A stretch of 64,000 nt of DNA from DSUN01 sp035527715 (GCA_035527715.1 DATKZY010000014.1:1-64000); one strand, 5' to 3'. Positions 15,984 to 25,773 are shown, counted from the first letter of the stretch. Translations and numbers: made by a program. Notes: generated by a model from the sequence alone, not told the origin.

Positions 15984-18064
15984 GTGAGGACTGCTTTCCC
16001 TCCACTCCTCACCGTGAGTTCGTTCGCCGCTGAGAGGGTGACCTCATCGGTCGAGTCCCCCCTGCGGACCGTGATGGTGGTGCCAGCCACTTCGGCGGCA
16101 TTGACCGCTGGCTTCCCGTTGCTGAGCACTGGCTCCAGCACAGCGGCGAAGGTGGCCTCGGTGCCCTGGCGTGTGACCATGACGAGGGGCACGCGGTCGA
16201 GGATCGAGGCGCACGGGCCGTCGCCGATCAACACCTCAGTCTTGGGGGCCGCGGCCATCGTGAGCTGGGTCGTGACGGCCTTGCCCGCGAACTGGATGCG
16301 GATGGGGCCGTCGGTGGAGCCGGCCTTGATGTTCTGGACGTATTCCATGCCGACGAACTTGTCGGGGGCTTTGCCCGGCTCGGTTGCCACGTCGCACTGA
16401 ACGCCCGTGCCGCGGTTGTGGTAGACCCAGTCGAAGCGGCGAGGCTTGTCGGAGCTCAACTGGTCGAGGACGAGGAGGTAGCTGGGCGTCATGACGAGGA
16501 GGCGCTTGTGCTTGACGCCGGGATAAGCGGTGTCGCAACTGGCGGCCGCGGCGGCATACTCGTCGTTGGCGGCGAACAGCTCCAGCTTCCCGCTGGCCGG
16601 CCGTTGCGGAAGCTTGTCCACGAGGACGGCGTTGTGGCCGAGCGTGGGCTTGTACCAGTTGCGGTGGATCGGCAGGCGATATGCCTGGGAGGCGGCGCGG
16701 CCGGGGTCCACGCCCAGCTCCTCCTTGTGGCCGAAGAAGACGAAGCTGAGCTTGTCGAGGTGGCCGTGGAAGCCGCCATACGGCCCGAAGGTGAAGGCGG
16801 CGGTGAGGCCGGCCTCGCCCTTGGTGCGCAGGATGGCGTGGCCCGCGCTGCGGAAGACCCTGCTCGTGAGCGTGGGCAGGTCAGCCGTCACGCTCGTGTC
16901 GCGCCCGAGCAGCACCGACTGCCAGTAGGGCGACGGCGGCAGGAGCGGGAGAAGCTCGGGGTCCTTCGTCGCGGCGTAGGCGTACTCCATCAGCCACGCG
17001 GAGCCGCGGGCCGACGCGTGCACGTCGTCGCCGAAGCGCGGCAGCGAGCCGTCGGACATCGTGTAGTGGACGGCCAGGGTGTACATCTTCTTCAGCGTCG
17101 GATGGCTCCACAGGTCAATGCCCAGCCGCCGGGCGTACTCGGCGATGAGCGTCATCGCGTGGAGGGTGTAGAAGTGGTAGCCCCAACTGTTCTCGTACCA
17201 CATCCCCTCGTCGGAGACGGAGACCTTCATCTGCTCGACGAAGCCGTTGTGGGGCTGGGCGATGGCCTTCTCGACCCAGGCCACGTCGCCGAGCACGGCT
17301 CCGCCCGCGATCATCCCCGCGTTGTGCCACGTCTGCCAGTTGCCTTTCCCACCCTTGTGCTTGTCCATGTTCTTGAGCATGGGCACGAGCAGGCCGTCGC
17401 GGATGGCCTCGCGGTCGGCCTCGGAGAGCGCGTCCCAGATGAGGTCGCAGGCGGGCGCGATGTCGGAGGCCATGCTGGCGGCCTCGTTGAGGGTCTGCTC
17501 GAAGAGGTGGCCGCCCGAGACGATCTTCCAGGCCAGGTTGCTGCGCGTGTTGGCGTGATAGGGGTACTTGAGGTAGCGCTCGGCGTAGCCGAGGAGCACT
17601 TTGGCGGCGAACTCCGCGTAGCGTCGCTCGCCCGTGAGGGCGTAGGCCCAGGCGGCGCTGGAGGCGTTGCGGATGTTCGCGTAGTGCTGCCGCTCGTAGA
17701 CCACGTCGTCGTACGGCTCGCCCGAGTAAACGGTCTTGCAGCGGGGGCACTCGTGGTGAGTGTCGTCAATCGTCTTGAGGGCGAGCTGACACTTGTCGCA
17801 CTGGTACCACTGGTTGTGCTGTCCGCCGCGCGGCGGGAACTTGACGGGCTTGCCGAGCGCATCGTCGGCCTGCTTCACCACGCGCGCGACGGCGTCGTGC
17901 GCCGGCCCCGTGGCCTTGAGTGCGGCGCGCAGGCGGCCCAACTCGTCGGGCGTGGCCGCGACGACGGGATGCTTCAGATCCTTTGGCAGCGCGATGGGCG
18001 GCGCCTTCCACTCTTCGGCGGCGGCGATGGCCGTCACCAGGCCCAGGATGGCCAGCAGGCTCAT
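15971..18064 (-). CDS. Secreted heparinase II/III or alginate-lyase-like protein
   Basis: A 697-residue protein with a short signal peptide (MSLLAILGLVTAIAAA). It has the alpha-toroid plus beta-sheet architecture of PL15/PL17/heparinase II-III enzymes: YENSWGYHFYTLHAM in the helical half and GGFHGHLDKLSFVFFG in the sheet half, where the catalytic Tyr and His and a metal site usually lie. Cys89, Cys92, Cys106 and Cys109 form two CXXC knuckles near the N-terminus that look like a small zinc ribbon, which is unusual in an exported lyase. AAGGAGGTGACGAGC precedes ATG 18064. The polysaccharide substrate is not known. Confidence 0.87.
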   Translation of the reverse strand: MSLLAILGLVTAIAAAEEWKAPPIALPKDLKHPVVAATPDELGRLRAALKATGPAHDAVARVVKQADDALGKPVKFPPRGGQHNQWYQCDKCQLALKTIDDTHHECPRCKTVYSGEPYDDVVYERQHYANIRNASSAAWAYALTGERRYAEFAAKVLLGYAERYLKYPYHANTRSNLAWKIVSGGHLFEQTLNEAASMASDIAPACDLIWDALSEADREAIRDGLLVPMLKNMDKHKGGKGNWQTWHNAGMIAGGAVLGDVAWVEKAIAQPHNGFVEQMKVSVSDEGMWYENSWGYHFYTLHAMTLIAEYARRLGIDLWSHPTLKKMYTLAVHYTMSDGSLPRFGDDVHASARGSAWLMEYAYAATKDPELLPLLPPSPYWQSVLLGRDTSVTADLPTLTSRVFRSAGHAILRTKGEAGLTAAFTFGPYGGFHGHLDKLSFVFFGHKEELGVDPGRAASQAYRLPIHRNWYKPTLGHNAVLVDKLPQRPASGKLELFAANDEYAAAAASCDTAYPGVKHKRLLVMTPSYLLVLDQLSSDKPRRFDWVYHNRGTGVQCDVATEPGKAPDKFVGMEYVQNIKAGSTDGPIRIQFAGKAVTTQLTMAAAPKTEVLIGDGPCASILDRVPLVMVTRQGTEATFAAVLEPVLSNGKPAVNAAEVAGTTITVRRGDSTDEVTLSAANELTVRSGGKAVLTWSR

Positions 18065-18153
18065 GCTCGTCACCTCCTTGCAGCGCGGGATGCGCCCCCG
18101 TATTATATCGGGTGGCGGACGAATCACAACCTGCGTTGTTCAGGAGGCCCGTC

Positions 18154-18996
18154 GTGAGCCGGACATGGACGACGGTGGCGTGCCTTTGCGGAGCCCTGGC
18201 CACGGCCTGGGCAGGAGAAGCGAAGATGGCTCAGAAGCAGGACGTGCTCCGACTCAACCTGCGGTCCCGCGTCGAGGAGCCCGCGGGCAGCGGCCAGTGG
18301 AAGGAGGTGGTCGCGCCGAGGGACCTCCGCGTCGCCGAGACGGCGCTGCTGCTGTGCGACGTGTGGGACGTGCACTGGTGCAAGGGGGCCAACGAGCGCC
18401 TCGCCAGGATGCTCCCCCGCATGGCCGAGGTCGTCACGTTCCTCCGCTCGAAGGGGGTGCAGATCATCCACGCCCCGAGCGACACGATGAAGTTCTACGC
18501 CGACACTCCGCAGCGCAAGCGGGCGCAGGCCGCGCCCAAGGTGGCGCCGCCCGCGCCGAAGAAGCTGCCCGACCCGCCCCTGCCGGTGGACGCCAGCGAC
18601 CAGGGCTGCACCGAGGACCCGCCCTGCCGCGTGCACAGGCCCTGGACGCGCGAGCACCCGGCCATCGAGGTGGCCGAGCCCGACGCGGTGACCGACAAGG
18701 GGGGCGAGGTCTACAACCTGCTTCAGCAGCTCGGCGTCAAGACCCTCATCATCTTCGGCGTGCACACCAACATGTGCGTGCTCCACCGCTCGTTCGCCAT
18801 CAAGCAGATGACGCGGTGGGGCGTGCCGTGCGTGCTCGTGCGCGACCTGACGGACACCATGTACAACCCGAAGCGCCCGCCCCACGTGCCCCACGAGCGC
18901 GGCACGGAGCTCGTCGTCGAGTACATCGAGAAGCACTGGTGCCCCTCGGTCCTCAGCGCCGACCTGCTGAAGGTGCATTCGCCAGCCAAGGAGTGA
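18154..18996 (+). CDS. Secreted cysteine hydrolase, isochorismatase superfamily
   Basis: A 280-residue protein starting at GTG 18154, 6 bp after AGGAGG. The N-terminus VSRTWTTVACLCGALATAWA is a signal peptide. Superfamily features are the catalytic Asp69 (ALLLCDVWD) and the nucleophile Cys208 in GVHTNMCVLHRS. Relatives hydrolyse amide or vinyl-ether bonds, for example nicotinamidase or ureidoacrylate hydrolase; an exported version is less usual. Residues 115-165 form a proline-rich insertion. It is divergent from the lyase-like gene with an 89-bp spacer. The substrate is unknown. Confidence 0.85.
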   Translation: MSRTWTTVACLCGALATAWAGEAKMAQKQDVLRLNLRSRVEEPAGSGQWKEVVAPRDLRVAETALLLCDVWDVHWCKGANERLARMLPRMAEVVTFLRSKGVQIIHAPSDTMKFYADTPQRKRAQAAPKVAPPAPKKLPDPPLPVDASDQGCTEDPPCRVHRPWTREHPAIEVAEPDAVTDKGGEVYNLLQQLGVKTLIIFGVHTNMCVLHRSFAIKQMTRWGVPCVLVRDLTDTMYNPKRPPHVPHERGTELVVEYIEKHWCPSVLSADLLKVHSPAKE

Positions 18997-19018
18997 GGCC
19001 GAGGGCCCTGGCCGCCGG

Positions 19019-19435
19019 CTACTGGTCCTCGAGCACCTCGCCTGTGGCGAGGTCCACCGTGGCGCGGCCGCCCGGGGCGGAGAGGACCAGGCGGCCGTCG
19101 TCGGTGAGGTCCACCAGCTCGGGGCGGGCCTCGGTCTCGCTGCGCAGGTAGTCGGACAAGGCTTCGACGACGTGCCGGGTGCCATCGGGCCTTGCCAGCC
19201 GCACGGTGAGCCCATAGCCATCGTAGGAGCCCGACGCGAGGCCGAGGGTGAGGCACTCGAAGCAGCTTACCTCGTGGGTGATCTCGAGGGTCACGCGCGT
19301 GCCGTCGGGGGCGGCCAGAGCCTTGACCCGCCTGGGATAGGACAGGAGCGGCCGGGCCATCGCCGCGATCAGCAGCAGCCCGAGCACGCAGAGAATCGTC
19401 GCAGGCGTCCTCGCCACGCGCGCCCAGTTTGCCAT
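19019..19435 (-). CDS. Small membrane-anchored hypothetical protein
   Basis: A 138-residue protein not assigned to a family. It has one N-terminal hydrophobic helix (ATILCVLGLLLIAAMA) and then a compact beta-rich domain with a CFEC pair and an acidic C-terminus. The start is the ATG after AGGAGTGTGTGTGC. It follows priA on the same strand after 88 bp. I suggest an exported or lipid-facing soluble domain but have no function to offer. Confidence 0.65.
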   Translation of the reverse strand: MANWARVARTPATILCVLGLLLIAAMARPLLSYPRRVKALAAPDGTRVTLEITHEVSCFECLTLGLASGSYDGYGLTVRLARPDGTRHVVEALSDYLRSETEARPELVDLTDDGRLVLSAPGGRATVDLATGEVLEDQ

Positions 19436-19523
19436 GCACACACACTCCTGATCATCGGGCGGATGATTGTAGCGTCTCGCCCCGTTGTCTTCAACACGCG
19501 ATGGGCCGGCGCGGCGCGGTGGC

Positions 19524-21752
19524 TCACAGCATCGAGATGGGATCCACGTCGAGGGTGACGACGGCCTTGCCCGCGGCGCCGGCGTAGGGACGGAGGGCGT
19601 GGGTGACGGTGCGGATGGTCCTGCGGTCGGGGGCCTTGACGAGGAGTTGCCAGCGGGCCTTGCCCTGGAGGTTGGCCAGGGGGCATTCGGCAGGGCCGAG
19701 GGTCTCGAGGGGGGCGGCTCCAGACAGGGCGTCGAGGCGAGCGGCCAGCTCGCCGCAGCGGCGCTCGGCCTCGTCGCGGCGCGGGGCGGAGACGACGACG
19801 CGGAGGAGGTGGCCAAAGGGGGGGTAGCCCAGCTCGCGGCGCAGGTCGAGCTCGGTGTCGGCGAAGAGGCGGTAGTCGTGCTGCGCGGCGGCGACGATGC
19901 TGAGGTGGTGGGGGTTGGTGGTCTGGACGACGACGCATCCGCCGCGCAGGCCGCGCCCGGCCCGCCCGGCGACCTGCTCGACGAGCTGGTAGGTGCGTTC
20001 GGTCGCCCGGAAGTCGGGGAGATAGAGAGCGGTGTCGGCCGAGATGACGCCGACGAGGGTGACGTGCGGGAAGTCCAGCCCCTTCGCAATCATCTGGGTG
20101 CCGATGAGGATGCGGGCCTCGCCCGAGCGGAAGCGGTCGAGGAGCTGCTGGTGGGCCGCGCGGCCGCGGGTGGTATCGCTGTCCATGCGGGCAAGGGGGT
20201 AGGCGGGGAACTTGCGGGCGATCTCGTCCTCGACCCGCTCGGTGCCGACGCCGAAGTGGAGCATCCGGGCCGCCTTGCAGGCCGGGCAGATGCCCGTGGC
20301 GGGCTGGTGCTCGCCGCAGTAGTGGCACAGGGCGACGTCGCGGCGGCGATGGTAGACGACGGGGACGTGGCACTTGGGGCACGTGAGGGCGTGCTGGCAC
20401 CGCGGGCAGAACACCAGCGTGGAGAAGCCGCGGCGGTTGAGGAACAGCATCACCTGGCCGCCGGCCTCCAGCGCCTGGCGCATGAGGGCGTCGAGGCGCC
20501 GCGAGAGAAAGCACCAGCGCTTCCTCTCGCTGATCTCGTCGGTCATATCCACGACCTCGACGGGCGGCATGCGGAGGCCGAGGACCCGGTGGGCGAGGAG
20601 CACGTAGCCGTACTTGCCCCTGCGGGCGTTGTGGAAGCTCTCGAGCGAGGGCGTGGCCGAGCCGAGGACGACGAGGGCGCCCGCCCGCTGGGCGCGGAGC
20701 ACCGCCACGTCGCGCGCGTGGTAGCGGGGGGCCGGCTCCTCCTGCTTGAACGTGTTCTCGTGCTCCTCGTCCACCACGACGATGCCGAGGCGGTGGAGGG
20801 GGGCGAAGACGGCGGAGCGGGGCCCGATGGCGACGTCGGCCCGGCCGTGGTGGATGGCGAGCCACTGCTCGTAGCGCTGGCCGGGCGTGAGGTGGCTGTG
20901 GAGGACGGCGATGCGCGCGAAGCGGGCCTTGAAGCGGCGAATGGTCTGCGGCGTCAGCGAGATCTCGGGCACGAGCACGAGGGCCTGCTTGCCCTCGGCC
21001 ACCACGTCGGCGATGACGCGGAGGTAGACCTCGGTCTTCCCGCTCCCCGTGACGCCGTGGAGGAGGACGACGGCGAAGCCTTCGGGGCGGCGCTCGCGGA
21101 GGACGGCGAGGGCGCGCTGCTGCTCGTCGGTGAGCTCGATGTCGGACGGCGTCTCGGGCGCCACGTCGTCCACGGGGTGCTCGGTGACGACCTTGGCCCG
21201 GAAGCGGACGACGCCCGCGTGGCGCGCGGCGTTCACCGTGGCGACGGAGCAGCCGGCGAGCTGGGCGAGCTGGTGGGGCGTGAGCTCCTCGGTGGGGCAG
21301 GAGGCGAGGGTTTCGAGAACGGCGGCCCGCTTGCGCAGCCGCGCGGGGAGGCCGGCAATGGCGGCCCGAAGCTCGGCGCCCTGGAGCACGGGCTCGACGA
21401 TGGCGATGGTGCGGGAGGTGGCCCGGCGGCGGACGCCGGCGGGGAGCGCGGCCTCGAGGGCCTCGCCCCAGGCGCAGCCGTAGTAGTCGGCCACCCAGCG
21501 GGTCAGCTCCAGCATCGCGTCGTCCACCAGCGGCTCGTCGTCCACGATGGCCGCGATGGGCTTGAGACGGGCGGGGTCAATGGTCGGCGCGTCGAGCAGG
21601 CGCACGCAGTAGCCGACAAGCTGGCGGTTGCGGAACGGGACGCGGACGCGCAGGCCCGGGCGGAGACGCGCACGGAGGTCGGGCGGCACGGCGTAGTCGA
21701 AGGCATCGCCGGCGGGCAGGTTGAGGGCGACCTTGGCGAAGGCGGGGGGCAT
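19524..21752 (-). CDS. Primosomal replication protein N' (PriA helicase)
   Basis: A 742-residue superfamily 2 helicase that restarts stalled replication forks. N-terminal DNA-binding domain about 1-110; Walker A GVTGSGKTEVY near 233-243; DEEH box near 328-331; eight zinc-binding cysteines in four CXXC pairs (CPRC, CPKC, CHYC, CPAC) between the helicase lobes; motif VAGRAGRG late in the protein. Length and order match the family. I take ATG 21752; a TTG two codons earlier is possible. It lies 33 bp after rex and is probably cotranscribed with the kinase genes upstream. Confidence 0.97.
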   Translation of the reverse strand: MPPAFAKVALNLPAGDAFDYAVPPDLRARLRPGLRVRVPFRNRQLVGYCVRLLDAPTIDPARLKPIAAIVDDEPLVDDAMLELTRWVADYYGCAWGEALEAALPAGVRRRATSRTIAIVEPVLQGAELRAAIAGLPARLRKRAAVLETLASCPTEELTPHQLAQLAGCSVATVNAARHAGVVRFRAKVVTEHPVDDVAPETPSDIELTDEQQRALAVLRERRPEGFAVVLLHGVTGSGKTEVYLRVIADVVAEGKQALVLVPEISLTPQTIRRFKARFARIAVLHSHLTPGQRYEQWLAIHHGRADVAIGPRSAVFAPLHRLGIVVVDEEHENTFKQEEPAPRYHARDVAVLRAQRAGALVVLGSATPSLESFHNARRGKYGYVLLAHRVLGLRMPPVEVVDMTDEISERKRWCFLSRRLDALMRQALEAGGQVMLFLNRRGFSTLVFCPRCQHALTCPKCHVPVVYHRRRDVALCHYCGEHQPATGICPACKAARMLHFGVGTERVEDEIARKFPAYPLARMDSDTTRGRAAHQQLLDRFRSGEARILIGTQMIAKGLDFPHVTLVGVISADTALYLPDFRATERTYQLVEQVAGRAGRGLRGGCVVVQTTNPHHLSIVAAAQHDYRLFADTELDLRRELGYPPFGHLLRVVVSAPRRDEAERRCGELAARLDALSGAAPLETLGPAECPLANLQGKARWQLLVKAPDRRTIRTVTHALRPYAGAAGKAVVTLDVDPISML

Positions 21753-21785
21753 GGGCAAGTCCGAAACAAACCCAGACGCAAGACG

Positions 21786-22478
21786 TCAGGGCCGGCGCGC
21801 CCGGCCGCGGTCGGCGACGAGGAAGGCGAGCAGCTCGATATCCACCGCGAGGTCGGCGGAGCGGACGGGGATGCTTTCGGGCACGACGACGCGGGTGGGG
21901 GCGAAGTTGAGGAGGCCGGCGACGCCCGCGGCGACGAGCTGGTCGGCGACGTGCTGAGCGGCCTCGGGGGGCACGGTGATGACGCCGAGCTCGATGCGGA
22001 GCTCGCGCACGGTGCGCCGCAACTGGTTCATGGGCAGCACTTTGAGCCGCGCCCAGGTGCAGCCTTCCTTGTGCGGGTCGTTGTCGAAGAGGGCGACGAT
22101 GTGGAAGCCGCGCTCGCGGAAGGGGCGGTAGGTGCACAGCGCGCGGCCGATGTTGCCGGCGCCCACGAGGGCGGCCCGCCACTCGCGGTCGAGCGACAGG
22201 AGCGAGCGCAGGGTGCGGTCGAGGCCACGCACGTCGTAGCCGAGGCCGCGCTGGCCGAGCTGGCCGAAGCGGGAGAGGTCCTTGCGCACCTGGGCGGCCG
22301 TGGCGCCCACGGCCTCGCCGATCTCGGCCGACGACACGGTCTCGAGCCCCTCGCGGCCGAAGCGCTCGAGCTGCCGCAGATAGAGCACGATGCGCTCGAG
22401 GACGGGGCGGGGGACAGGGGTGCCATGGCTCACGGGGGCGCGCTCCGAACTGGGTGTCTCAGTAAGGGGACTCGTCAC
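21786..22478 (-). CDS. Redox-sensing transcriptional repressor Rex
   Basis: A 230-residue repressor that senses NADH/NAD+ and controls fermentation and respiration genes. The N-terminal winged helix includes SSAEIGEAVGATAAQVRKDL and FGQLGQRGLGYDV, and the Rossmann part has LVGAGNIGRAL and ALFDNDPHK, all hallmarks of Rex. I place the start at GTG 22478, which overlaps the upstream stop (GTGA) and has GAGG at 7 bp; GTG 22433, preceded by GGAG, is an alternative that trims 15 poorly conserved residues. Its nearby presence with pta-ackA later in the window fits a fermentative lifestyle, though I did not find a clear Rex operator. Confidence 0.95.
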   Translation of the reverse strand: MTSPLTETPSSERAPVSHGTPVPRPVLERIVLYLRQLERFGREGLETVSSAEIGEAVGATAAQVRKDLSRFGQLGQRGLGYDVRGLDRTLRSLLSLDREWRAALVGAGNIGRALCTYRPFRERGFHIVALFDNDPHKEGCTWARLKVLPMNQLRRTVRELRIELGVITVPPEAAQHVADQLVAAGVAGLLNFAPTRVVVPESIPVRSADLAVDIELLAFLVADRGRARRP

Positions 22479-23950
22479 TTGGGTGCCTCGGGGGTCTCGG
22501 CCTTCGGAGGCGGCGGGGCCTCTTCCGCTTTCGGCTCGCCGGCGCCCTTGCCGGGCGGGGCATCGGGCTGCTTGGGCGCGCTGGCGTCGAGGTCGTGGAG
22601 CCGCTGGTCGGCGCGCGCGCCCCAGGGGGTATCGGCGAACGCGGCGCGGACCCAGAGGTAGATCTGGCGGGCGTGCGCGATGTCGCCCTCCCTGGCCGCC
22701 CGTTCGGCGCGACAGTAGTGGATATACGCGGTCTCGGCCCGGAGCGAGGCGGCCTTGTCGCTGGGCGCGATGCCGGGGCTTCTGCCCTTGGCGTAGCGTC
22801 GGCGCTGCTCCTCCTGGAGGGCCCGCACACGCCCGCGGGCGACTGTGGCCTCCGGGGCGTCGGGGAAGCGGCGGATCAGCGCGTCGTATTCCTCGGCGGC
22901 CTGAGCCTGGTCGGTGGCCTCGAGGGCCTGGGCCGCGCGCCAGTAGTCGGCCGCGGTGAGACGCCAGTAGGCGACGAGGCGGTAGCCGAGATAGCCCAGG
23001 AGCGCCGCGGCGGCGAGCGCGGCGAGGCGTTTGCCCCAACGGGCGGCGACCGCGGCGGAGCGCTCGTAGCGCTCGGTCTGCTCGGCGGGCGTGAGCACGC
23101 GGCCGCTCGCCGCGCGGCTCGGCCCCACGCCGCCGCTGGCCATGTTCTCCGCGATGTGCTCGAGGGCGTCGGCCACCATGGCCATCGTGTCGGGGCGTTT
23201 GCTGGGGTTCTTGGCCAGCATGCCCAGGATGAGGTGCGCCAGGGCGCCGGGCACCTCGGGCTTGAAGCTCTTGGGCGACTCCGGCAGCGTGTAGCGGTGC
23301 TTGCGCAGGATGTCGAGCGTCGTGCTGCCGTCGAACGGAGGGCGCCCGACGACCATCTCGTAGAGCACCACGCCCAGCGAATAAATGTCGGCCCGCGCCC
23401 CCACGTTCGTGTCGTCCACCTGCTCGGGGGCCATGTAGGTGGGGGTGCCGACGATGACGCCGGTCTGGGTGACGCGCGTGGCGTCGCTGAACTTGGCGAT
23501 GCCGAAGTCGGCGACCTTCGCGGTCCCCTCCGCGTCGAACAGGATGTTGCTCGGCTTCACGTCGCGGTGGCGGATCCCGGCCGCGTGCACCGCCGCCAGG
23601 CCGCGGGCCACCTGGCTGGCGACCTGCACGGCTCGGCACAACTCCACCGGCCCGGCACGCATCACGTCGGTGAGCGACTTGTCGAGGTACTCCATCACGT
23701 AGTAGTGCACGTCGCCCTCGCAGCCAACGTCGTAGATGCGGACGACGTTGGGGTGCTGCACCTTCTGGAGGGCGATGACCTCGCGCCGAAAGCGCTGGAG
23801 AAACGAGCGGTCGGCGGCGAGGGCATGCTGGAGGACCTTGACGGCGGCGAGCTGGCCGGTCTGCGCGTGGGTCGCGCGGTAGACCGTGCCCATGCCCCCG
23901 GAGCTCACCTGGGCCTCGATGCGGAACTCGCCAACGGTCTTGCCAGTCAT
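22475..23950 (-). CDS. Membrane Ser/Thr protein kinase with TPR-like tail
   Basis: A 491-residue Hanks-type kinase. Glycine loop SSGGMGTVY, Lys38 (AAVKV), HRDVKPSN at 128-135, DFG at 148-150 and APEQ form a complete active site. A membrane helix lies at about 308-328, then an outward region with TPR-like helices (AAEEYDALIRRFPDAPEATVA) and an acidic Pro-Lys-rich tail. This is the common planctomycete design with a cytoplasmic kinase and a periplasmic sensing region. It lies 28 bp after the histidine-kinase gene and overlaps rex, suggesting one transcription unit. Confidence 0.93.
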   Translation of the reverse strand: MTGKTVGEFRIEAQVSSGGMGTVYRATHAQTGQLAAVKVLQHALAADRSFLQRFRREVIALQKVQHPNVVRIYDVGCEGDVHYYVMEYLDKSLTDVMRAGPVELCRAVQVASQVARGLAAVHAAGIRHRDVKPSNILFDAEGTAKVADFGIAKFSDATRVTQTGVIVGTPTYMAPEQVDDTNVGARADIYSLGVVLYEMVVGRPPFDGSTTLDILRKHRYTLPESPKSFKPEVPGALAHLILGMLAKNPSKRPDTMAMVADALEHIAENMASGGVGPSRAASGRVLTPAEQTERYERSAAVAARWGKRLAALAAAALLGYLGYRLVAYWRLTAADYWRAAQALEATDQAQAAEEYDALIRRFPDAPEATVARGRVRALQEEQRRRYAKGRSPGIAPSDKAASLRAETAYIHYCRAERAAREGDIAHARQIYLWVRAAFADTPWGARADQRLHDLDASAPKQPDAPPGKGAGEPKAEEAPPPPKAETPEAPK

Positions 23951-23978
23951 GCTCGATGCATCCCGCCGCCCCGTGTCG

Positions 23979-25616
23979 TCATCCCGTGGGCTCGATCGCC
24001 GGCTCGGCCGGCAGGGAGATGGTGAAGGTGGCGCCGCGCCCCGGGGCCGACTCCACGGCGATGCGGCCGCCGAGCTCCTCGATGAGCTTCCTGGACACCG
24101 CGAGGCCGAGCCCCGTCCCCTTCGAGCCCTTGGTGGTGAAGAATGCCTGGAAGATCCGCTCGTGCAGCTCGGGGGAGATGCCGGGGCCGCTGTCGCTGAC
24201 GGCAATCTCGAGGCCGCGCGGACCCGCTGCCCGGCGCGTGGCAACGCGGACCGCGCCCTGGTCGGCTGCGTCTATGGCGTTGGTCAACAGGTTGAGCAGC
24301 GAGCAGTGCACGGCGCCCCGGTCGAGGAGCGCCTTCGGCAGGGCAGGGTCCAGGTCCAGAGTCACGCTGGCGCCGTGCTCTGCCGCACGCTGGGCCACCA
24401 GGTCCGCCACCTGCCGCACCAGGGCGTTGGGGTCGCAGGGCTCGTATTGGGGGCCGGCGCGCTTCGAGTAGCTGAGCATGTTGAGCGCCAGCTCGGAGAT
24501 GAGCTGGATACTGTGGTCGAGAGCGGTCCAGGCCTCGCGCAAGTCGGCCTGGTCCTTCTCCTCGATGGCCAGGGGGATGAGGAACCGTGCGGCCTCCATG
24601 CTCTGAAGGATGTTCTTGATGTAGTGGGAGAGGCCGGCCACGGCCTGGCCGATGGCGGCGAGGCGCTCGGCCTCCAGGTTCTTCTGGATGAGGCGGAGGT
24701 TCTCGACCGCCAGTCCCACCTCGCTCCCCACCGCCGTCAGCAGCTCGAGGTCCCGCTCCGTGAAGTGGCGGGCCACGGCGTGGGTGTCGAGGTAGATGAC
24801 GCCGAAGACCTGGCGCGGGGAGCGGATGGGGACGCACATGGCCGAGCGAATGCCGTAGAGCTGGATGCTGGCCACGCGGCGGAAGCGCTCGTCCTCCGCG
24901 GCGTCGCGGCTCAGCACGCCGCGGCCGCTGGCCACGACGTCGCGCACGATCGTCTCGCTCACGCGAATCGTCTGCTCGCGCGCGGCGCGGCACCGGCCCG
25001 CCACGGGCTGAGGCGTCGCGCCGTCCGGGCCGGCCAGGAGCACGCTGCCGTGGTCGGCCGGCAGGATGTCGAACACCACTTCGAGCACGTTGCTGAAGAG
25101 GCCCTCGGGGGTGGTGGAGCGGCCGACGACGCCGGTGACGCGGTAGAGGGCGGAGAGGATGCCGTAGAGACGCCGCAGGTCGCCGGCCTCGAGGTCCTGC
25201 GCCGTCGGCGGCGGGAGCTGAGTCGTCTCCTCGGGCGACCAGGCCACGGGGCGCGGGGCGACGGCCTCGTCGTCCTCCACCACGACGCGCACGCTCGTCG
25301 TGGGATGCTCGTCGGCCAGCTTCTCCCCCTCGTCGTAGACCAGCGTCGTGTTGCCCGCCTGCACCGTGTCGCCGGGCCGCAGGGCCACGGGGGCGCTGAG
25401 CAGCACATCGTTGAGCAGCGTGCCGTTCGTGCTGCCCAGGTCGGTCAGCGTGGCCACGGGCCCGCGCACGTCAATCCGCGCGTGGGCGCCCGACACCTTG
25501 TCGTCGGCCAGCAGGATCGAGTTCCCCTGCAAGCGGCCGATGGTGTTGGCGCCCGGCCGCAGCTCGAACACGGCTCCGACGCTCGGCCCGCGCCGCACCC
25601 GGAGATGCATTCCCAT
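23979..25616 (-). CDS. FHA-GAF sensor histidine kinase
   Basis: A soluble 545-residue kinase. An FHA domain (about 15-95; TIGRLQGNSI, SGAHARI, STNGTLLND) should bind phosphothreonine, a GAF domain spans about 165-305, and a kinase core follows with the phosphoacceptor His331 in GLSHYIKNIL and ATPase boxes NLLTNAIDAA, DSGPGI and GTGLGLAV. An FHA domain on a kinase next to a Ser/Thr kinase gene suggests the two talk to each other: the Ser/Thr kinase could make the phosphothreonine the FHA reads. ATG 25616 is preceded by GGGGAG. No response regulator is adjacent. Confidence 0.93.
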   Translation of the reverse strand: MGMHLRVRRGPSVGAVFELRPGANTIGRLQGNSILLADDKVSGAHARIDVRGPVATLTDLGSTNGTLLNDVLLSAPVALRPGDTVQAGNTTLVYDEGEKLADEHPTTSVRVVVEDDEAVAPRPVAWSPEETTQLPPPTAQDLEAGDLRRLYGILSALYRVTGVVGRSTTPEGLFSNVLEVVFDILPADHGSVLLAGPDGATPQPVAGRCRAAREQTIRVSETIVRDVVASGRGVLSRDAAEDERFRRVASIQLYGIRSAMCVPIRSPRQVFGVIYLDTHAVARHFTERDLELLTAVGSEVGLAVENLRLIQKNLEAERLAAIGQAVAGLSHYIKNILQSMEAARFLIPLAIEEKDQADLREAWTALDHSIQLISELALNMLSYSKRAGPQYEPCDPNALVRQVADLVAQRAAEHGASVTLDLDPALPKALLDRGAVHCSLLNLLTNAIDAADQGAVRVATRRAAGPRGLEIAVSDSGPGISPELHERIFQAFFTTKGSKGTGLGLAVSRKLIEELGGRIAVESAPGRGATFTISLPAEPAIEPTG

Positions 25617-25712
25617 GTGGGCCACTCCCCACGTTCTCGCGGTGATCTGCCCCGCCGGGGGCCATTATAGTGCCGCGCGCCGGGGGTGTCAAACCCCCTT
25701 GTCTCGCCCTCC

Positions 25713-25741
25713 TTGATCGCGCATGACCCAGCCGCTATAAT
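25713..25741 (+). promoter_or_regulatory. Sigma-70-like promoter of the SDR gene
   Basis: TTGATC, a 17-bp spacer and a perfect TATAAT at 25736-25741, 32 bp before the start codon. Confidence 0.8.
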
Positions 25742-25773
25742 CAGGCCAGGCGTTGCGAGCGAAAGGGGCCGCG

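Noticed and set aside
19485..22661. A 1058-codon plus-strand open frame opposite priA, rex and part of the kinase gene
   Set aside because: Same shadow effect; PriA and Rex on the minus strand are unmistakable.
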